From positions 1 through 14,404 of the forward strand of contig CAAGJN010000045.1 in NCBI GenBank assembly GCA_900770255.1: a DNA stretch of 14,404 nt. The letters run 5' to 3'. Position numbers and translations under genes: made by a program. This document shows positions 11,751 through 14,404 of this stretch, piece by piece. The notes beneath the pieces were generated by a model, which saw nothing but the letters and a program-made list of their open reading frames with translations, made no database searches and was not told the origin of the DNA. The stretch is from Clostridia bacterium (GTDB taxonomy: Bacteria; Bacillota; Clostridia; Oscillospirales; Acutalibacteraceae). Position 1 is the first letter of the stretch; the number at the start of each line of letters is the position of its first letter.

Positions 11751-11785
11751 ATTTGTCTCCTCCGATATTTTTGACTTACGCATTT

Positions 11786-11814
11786 ATTTTATACTATTCA
11801 GACGTATATTTCAA
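11786..11814 (-). promoter_or_regulatory. Promoter of efp
   Basis: On the minus strand TTGAAA (11814-11809), 17 bp, TAAAAT (11791-11786). It lies about 36 bp before the efp start and just past the stop of the lipoprotein gene. Confidence 0.65.
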
Positions 11815-11826
11815 TACTTTTTTTGC

Positions 11827-12135
11827 TTAATCGGCCGTTTTGAGCTCCTCGCAGAGCTCGAGATACTGCGCCGCATATTGACGACCGGGATTTTGCGCTC
11901 TGTTTGTGCCCGCTTGCGTCTGCTCAAGCCCCGTATCAGACGCGGTGCTCTTTGGCCCGGCTCCGTATTCGCGCGCCGTTTTCCGGGCCGTGCCGCCTGC
12001 GCGCACGCAGAACGTCTCCTCTGTCTCCCGTTGTGAGCTCCGGCCGCATGACGGCACAGCGGCGGCAAAGATCAGCGCTGCGGCGCACGCGATCAGCACC
12101 GGCACGCTGCGCTTTAATCTGCGCTTTATATTCAT
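11827..12135 (-). CDS. Small putative lipoprotein
   Basis: A 102-residue protein with an arginine/lysine-rich start (MNIKRRLKRS), a hydrophobic segment (VPVLIACAAALIFAAAV, 11-27) and a Cys at 30 in AVPSC, which fits a loose lipobox. The remainder is polar, rich in Arg, Ala, Thr and Gln, and looks unstructured apart from a C-terminal helix (QYAAQYLELCEELK). The ATG has GGGAG about 7 nt upstream and the stop is TAA. I do not recognise it. It precedes efp without a visible terminator but may be an independent gene; the divergent DUF305 gene starts 180 bp away. Confidence 0.6.
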   Translation of the reverse strand: MNIKRRLKRSVPVLIACAAALIFAAAVPSCGRSSQRETEETFCVRAGGTARKTAREYGAGPKSTASDTGLEQTQAGTNRAQNPGRQYAAQYLELCEELKTAD

Positions 12136-12315
12136 ATTGTCACTCCCTGCACGGTTTATCGCCGCACACTGCGGTACTATTATTCTATGCCGTCACCGCA
12201 GGCGCTGATATGGCGGCGATCCCGAAAGCAAAGCCTGCCCGTCATAAAGACGGCCGCGTCTATCACATTTTCTCTTTTCTCTGCATAGACTGGTGCAGAA
12301 GGGAGCGTGCAGGCC

Positions 12316-12876
12316 ATGAACGGACTGAGCAAGGTGGCAAAGAGATACCTGACTGAATTTTATGACATTCTCGACGCGATGATAAAAAGTATGACCGATG
12401 CTCCGCTCTCAGACAGCATATCACACAACTTTATTGTCCAAATGATCCCGCACCACGAGGCGGCCATTGAAATGTCAAAGAACATTCTTCAATACACAAC
12501 TTTGCTCCCGCTCCAGGAACTCGCGGAAAACATCATCGCAGAGCAGACAAAGAGCATCGGGGACATGCGGGCTGTCCTCGAGGTCTGCGGCGAGCGAAAA
12601 AATGCCGAGTGCGAACTGAGTCTCTACACCAGACGGGTCAACAGCATCACTCAGACGATGTTCTCGCAGATGGGCTCCGCCTGCGCGGACAACAGGATAA
12701 ACGCAGATTTCATGCGTGAGATGATCCCGCACCACGAGGGCGCGATACGCATGTCGAGAAACGCGCTTTGCTTTAAAATCTGTCCGGAGCTGAGCCCAAT
12801 ACTTGACGCGATCATCGTCTCGCAGACAAAGGAAATCAGCGAGATGAAGCACCTGCTCGGGAGGATATGCGATTAG
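12316..12876 (+). CDS. Protein with two DUF305 ferritin-like units
   Basis: A 186-residue protein made of two similar halves. Each has the DUF305 signature followed by a helix with Gln/Lys-rich contacts: FIVQMIPHHEAAIEMSKN (39-56) then AEQTKSIGDM, and FMREMIPHHEGAIRMSRN (132-149) then SQTKEISEMKHL. The HHE cores at 46-48 and 139-141, with the Met residues, suggest metal sites in a four-helix bundle. Family function is uncertain; some members are linked to metal stress. No signal peptide or membrane span is seen, unlike many members, so it is probably cytoplasmic. ATG 12316 is preferred, with GGGAG 10 nt upstream; a GTG at 12307 touches that site. Cys residues are scattered but not paired. Confidence 0.82.
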   Translation: MNGLSKVAKRYLTEFYDILDAMIKSMTDAPLSDSISHNFIVQMIPHHEAAIEMSKNILQYTTLLPLQELAENIIAEQTKSIGDMRAVLEVCGERKNAECELSLYTRRVNSITQTMFSQMGSACADNRINADFMREMIPHHEGAIRMSRNALCFKICPELSPILDAIIVSQTKEISEMKHLLGRICD

Positions 12877-12939
12877 TCTCCTCGGCTGCAGCACAGGACT
12901 ATATTCCGCGCCCCTGCGCCGCTCTTTGCCTTCCTGCGC

Positions 12940-12983
12940 GAGGCGCGCCCTGACGTACTCCTGTACGCCGGCGGGCGCGCCTC
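12940..12983. repeat. Long GC-rich inverted repeat downstream of the DUF305 gene
   Basis: GAGGCGCGCCC (12940-12950) and GGGCGCGCCTC (12973-12983) are a perfect 11-bp inverted repeat. Inside it CGTAC (12954-12958) and GTACG (12963-12967) form a second helix with a TCCT loop. On the + strand ACTTTTGCTT follows, so it could help termination, but the structure is larger than a simple terminator. Confidence 0.6.
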
Positions 12984-12994
12984 ACTTTTGCTTC

Positions 12995-13018
12995 AGGGCT
13001 TTTTAACAGCCCTTATTT
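12995..13018 (+). terminator. Terminator between the DUF305 gene and mntP
   Basis: AGGGCT (12995-13000) and AGCCCT (13008-13013) flank a 7-nt loop, followed by TATTTT. It faces the DUF305 gene. On the minus strand no comparable T-run follows, so its use for mntP is doubtful. Confidence 0.55.
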
Positions 13019-13034
13019 TGTTGCGCTATTTACC

Positions 13035-13619
13035 TTAAAAATTGATAACCCCGAGGTGCTCGAGCAAAATTTTCACACCGATGCCCATGAGGATCAGACC
13101 GCCCGCAAGCTCGGCCTTGTTGGTGTACTTCTCGCCGAAAGCATGGCCGATCTTCACTCCCGCCGCGGAGATCAAAAACGTCGTCACGCCGATAAAGGAC
13201 GCCGCCGCCCAGATGTTGACCTTGAGAAACGCAAGAGTGATACCGACTGCGAGCGCGTCAATGCTCGTTGCGACTGAGAGGACAAGCATATTTGTCACCT
13301 TCAGCTCCTTTCGGTCGCTGCTCTGCGCGTCGCGCTCGGTTTCCTCCTTCTTGAAACTCTCTATAAACATCTTGCCGCCGAGTACCATCAGCAGCACAAA
13401 CGCCACCCAGTGATCGTAGCGCTCTATCTTATCCGCAAAGCTCGTCGCAAGAAAATAGCCTATAATCGGCATGCCCGCCTGGAAAACGCCGAAATACGCT
13501 CCCACCACAGCGCTCTGGCCGAGACTTGCCTTTTTGAGGCATACGCCCTTACAGATCGCCACGGCGAAAGCGTCCATGGAGAGCCCGACAGCGAGAACAA
13601 ACAGCTCAGCGAAACTCAT
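13035..13619 (-). CDS. mntP: Manganese efflux pump MntP
   Basis: A 194-residue, six-helix inner-membrane exporter of Mn2+. The two repeats each carry the conserved membrane Asp: LSMDAFAVAICKG (13-25, D16) and TSIDALAVGITLAF (118-131, D121). GAYFGVFQAGMPIIGYFLA (40-58) and the closing GGLILMGIGVKILLEHLG are also typical. A charged cytoplasmic loop (about 87-108) joins the halves. Length is normal. The start is ATG 13619 with GGAGG 7 nt upstream; a frame open from 13664 has no ribosome site. The leader carries a Mn2+-type riboswitch, so expression should rise with intracellular manganese, as expected for an exporter. Confidence 0.95.
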   Translation of the reverse strand: MSFAELFVLAVGLSMDAFAVAICKGVCLKKASLGQSAVVGAYFGVFQAGMPIIGYFLATSFADKIERYDHWVAFVLLMVLGGKMFIESFKKEETERDAQSSDRKELKVTNMLVLSVATSIDALAVGITLAFLKVNIWAAASFIGVTTFLISAAGVKIGHAFGEKYTNKAELAGGLILMGIGVKILLEHLGVINF

Positions 13620-13672
13620 ATCTTTTCCTCCGTTTTTCATTTTGGGGCAGAAGTTTGAGTGCAAAATACAAT

Positions 13673-13710
13673 AAAAAAGGACTCATCTGCGCCCTTTGCG
13701 CAGATAAGTC
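13673..13710 (-). terminator. Riboswitch-controlled terminator in the mntP leader
   Basis: On the minus strand the 13-bp arms 13710-13698 and 13692-13680 pair with one mismatch around a 5-nt loop, and a T6 run follows (complement of 13673-13678). The 5' arm contains TTATC (13707-13703), which also closes the upstream aptamer, so the two folds exclude each other. Confidence 0.85.
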
Positions 13711-13808
13711 TCATCAATTAAAGCAGAACCAGATATAAATCAGTATGTTGATCCTGCTGCGCCGCCATGCCGCAAACGGCAAAAGTCAGCGCCGACTACT
13801 CCCCTATC
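13703..13808 (-). promoter_or_regulatory. yybP-ykoY family (Mn2+) riboswitch aptamer
   Basis: The minus strand of the leader has the family's landmarks in order: closing strand GATAG (13808-13804), the conserved GGGGAGTAG, a variable GC-rich stem-loop, ATCAACATACTG, a second arm, and TGATGAGACTTATC, whose TTATC can pair with GATAG. It precedes mntP, one of the genes most often controlled by this Mn2+-sensing RNA. Pairing of the closing helix would free the mntP transcript from the overlapping terminator, giving an ON switch. Fold drawn by eye, without a covariance model. Confidence 0.82.
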
Positions 13809-13817
13809 GCTTTGGAC

Positions 13818-13846
13818 AGTATATCGCATCAAAAGGCTTTTGTCAA
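13818..13846 (-). promoter_or_regulatory. Promoter of the riboswitch-mntP transcript
   Basis: On the minus strand TTGACA (13846-13841), 17 bp, TATACT (13823-13818). The start would be near 13811, right at the aptamer's 5' end. The -35 box lies in a 21-bp tandem repeat; the second TTGACA copy (13867-13862) has no -10 at a workable distance. Confidence 0.85.
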
Positions 13847-13869
13847 GCATCAAAAGGCTTTTGTCAAGC
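13828..13869. repeat. 21-bp tandem duplication in the mntP promoter
   Basis: Two identical 21-bp units, 13828-13848 and 13849-13869, with identity running two more bases on each side. Each unit contains the palindrome CAAAAGGCTTTTG (13830-13842 and 13851-13863) and a minus-strand TTGACA. The 21-bp spacing is about two turns of DNA, so two operator copies would face the same side of the helix. Confidence 0.9.
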
Positions 13870-13877
13870 ATATCACG

Positions 13878-13906
13878 TTGAATTTTTTGCGTTTTTCTGC
13901 TATAAT
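13878..13906 (+). promoter_or_regulatory. Promoter of the divergent + strand gene
   Basis: TTGAAT (13878-13883), 17 bp, TATAAT (13901-13906). The leader to the ATG at 13977 is about 64 nt and GC-rich at 13920-13947. Confidence 0.75.
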
Positions 13907-13976
13907 CTAAGGCTGAGAAAGCGCCGGCGCGCCCGCATACGCCGACGGTTATATTTATGCCAGGAGAGGAACAGCT

Positions 13977-14404
13977 ATGAGCGAAAGCTTTGATACGCTG
14001 CGCAGGCAGTATCCCGAGTTCTGCTACGACGGTTTTTCCGCCGAGGAGCGCAGGGAGGATATACTTCTTCGGTTCGACCTCTCTATCCCCGGCCTGTGCG
14101 AATTTCATCCGCAGACGAGGATAATCACAAAAAATCTTGATATAGTCAACTCGCCCGTTTCCGACTACGCGCGCAGGATGGTGTTCTTTATCGGTCTGGC
14201 CGAGGCGGTCAGCTATTGGAAATGCGCGTGCCCGCCGAAATTTACGGTCAGGTGCGGCTCTCTCTCGGGCGAGGAGAGCGCGGTGCGCGCGGCGCTCAAC
14301 GTCACGCGCAGCGGCATGACCTGCCTGCTCTCGCCCGCCGCACCGAGCTACAATAAATATAAAAATTTTGAAGAGAAGGGGCGGCACTTCAAGGCGATAG
14401 TGCG
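13977..14404 (+). CDS. Unidentified protein, possibly MurL-like (partial, cut by window end)
   Basis: The first 142 codons of a gene running off the right edge. The ATG has GGAGAGG 7 nt upstream and a good promoter. The visible part reads FDLSIPGLCEFHPQTRIITKN, then ARRMVFFIGLAEAVSYWKCACPPKFTVRCGSLSGEE, and ends RHFKAIV. From memory this pattern resembles Clostridia proteins of the MurL type (epimerase acting on UDP-MurNAc-L-Ala-L-Glu), in which a PVGGGKDS nucleotide-binding motif would follow close to where the window stops. That motif is not in view, so the name is a guess; the gene itself is well supported. No signal peptide is seen. Confidence 0.7.
   Translation, partial: MSESFDTLRRQYPEFCYDGFSAEERREDILLRFDLSIPGLCEFHPQTRIITKNLDIVNSPVSDYARRMVFFIGLAEAVSYWKCACPPKFTVRCGSLSGEESAVRAALNVTRSGMTCLLSPAAPSYNKYKNFEEKGRHFKAIV

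Noticed and set aside
13828..13869. Possible CRISPR-like repeats
   Set aside because: The two units are directly adjacent with no spacer and sit on a promoter; no cas gene is present.
13740..14387. 215-codon minus-strand frame
   Set aside because: It crosses the divergent promoters, the 21-bp repeat and the antisense of the MurL-like gene; the + strand gene has promoter, ribosome site and protein-like composition.

Overview
The window looks like chromosome from an anaerobic, low-oxygen-adapted Firmicute of class Clostridia (Oscillospirales-like gut lineages fit best). This rests on strong purine-rich Shine-Dalgarno sites, TTG and GTG starts, an [FeFe] hydrogenase, rubrerythrins under a PerR-type regulator, an EF-P of the Bacillus/Clostridia type, a zinc-ribbon protein of the kind annotated as CD1247-like, and Gram-positive envelope genes. 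No tRNA, rRNA, CRISPR array, transposase or phage gene was seen.

Layout. Positions 1-63 hold the last 20 codons of an unidentified + strand gene, followed by about 370 bp without a convincing gene. A minus-strand M14 metallocarboxypeptidase (431-1327) diverges from a coupled + pair, NUDIX ADP-ribose pyrophosphatase and Maf nucleotide pyrophosphatase, which ends in a clear terminator. A + strand operon follows (2614-5324): ECF sigma factor, zinc-finger anti-sigma factor, two small membrane proteins and a secreted VanY-type D,D-carboxypeptidase. It reads as a self-contained cell-envelope stress unit.

The centrepiece is the minus-strand operon 8485-5425: PerR-type repressor, rubrerythrin, then one uninterrupted 681-codon frame. 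That frame joins a complete [FeFe] hydrogenase to a complete rubredoxin-rubrerythrin-rubredoxin protein. The operon starts at a near-perfect promoter (TTGACA, 18 bp, TATAAT) overlapped by an inverted repeat, and ends at a strong hairpin. It suggests that H2 oxidation could feed peroxide or oxygen reduction within one polypeptide. The junction keeps its own ribosome binding site and an A8 slippery run, so separate or frameshifted products are also possible.

Next, on the minus strand, come a membrane protein, the 16S rRNA dimethyltransferase RsmA/KsgA, and a decayed HAD hydrolase. The HAD remnant carries an 11-bp tandem duplication right after its start codon and lacks its middle. Then come a small lipoprotein, EF-P and a Cys/Asp-tailed zinc-ribbon protein. 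A + strand protein with two DUF305 units follows.

The right end holds the manganese exporter gene mntP. Its leader carries a yybP-ykoY-type Mn2+ riboswitch with an overlapping intrinsic terminator and a promoter whose -35 region lies in a 21-bp tandem duplication. A divergent + strand gene, possibly MurL-like, runs off the window end.
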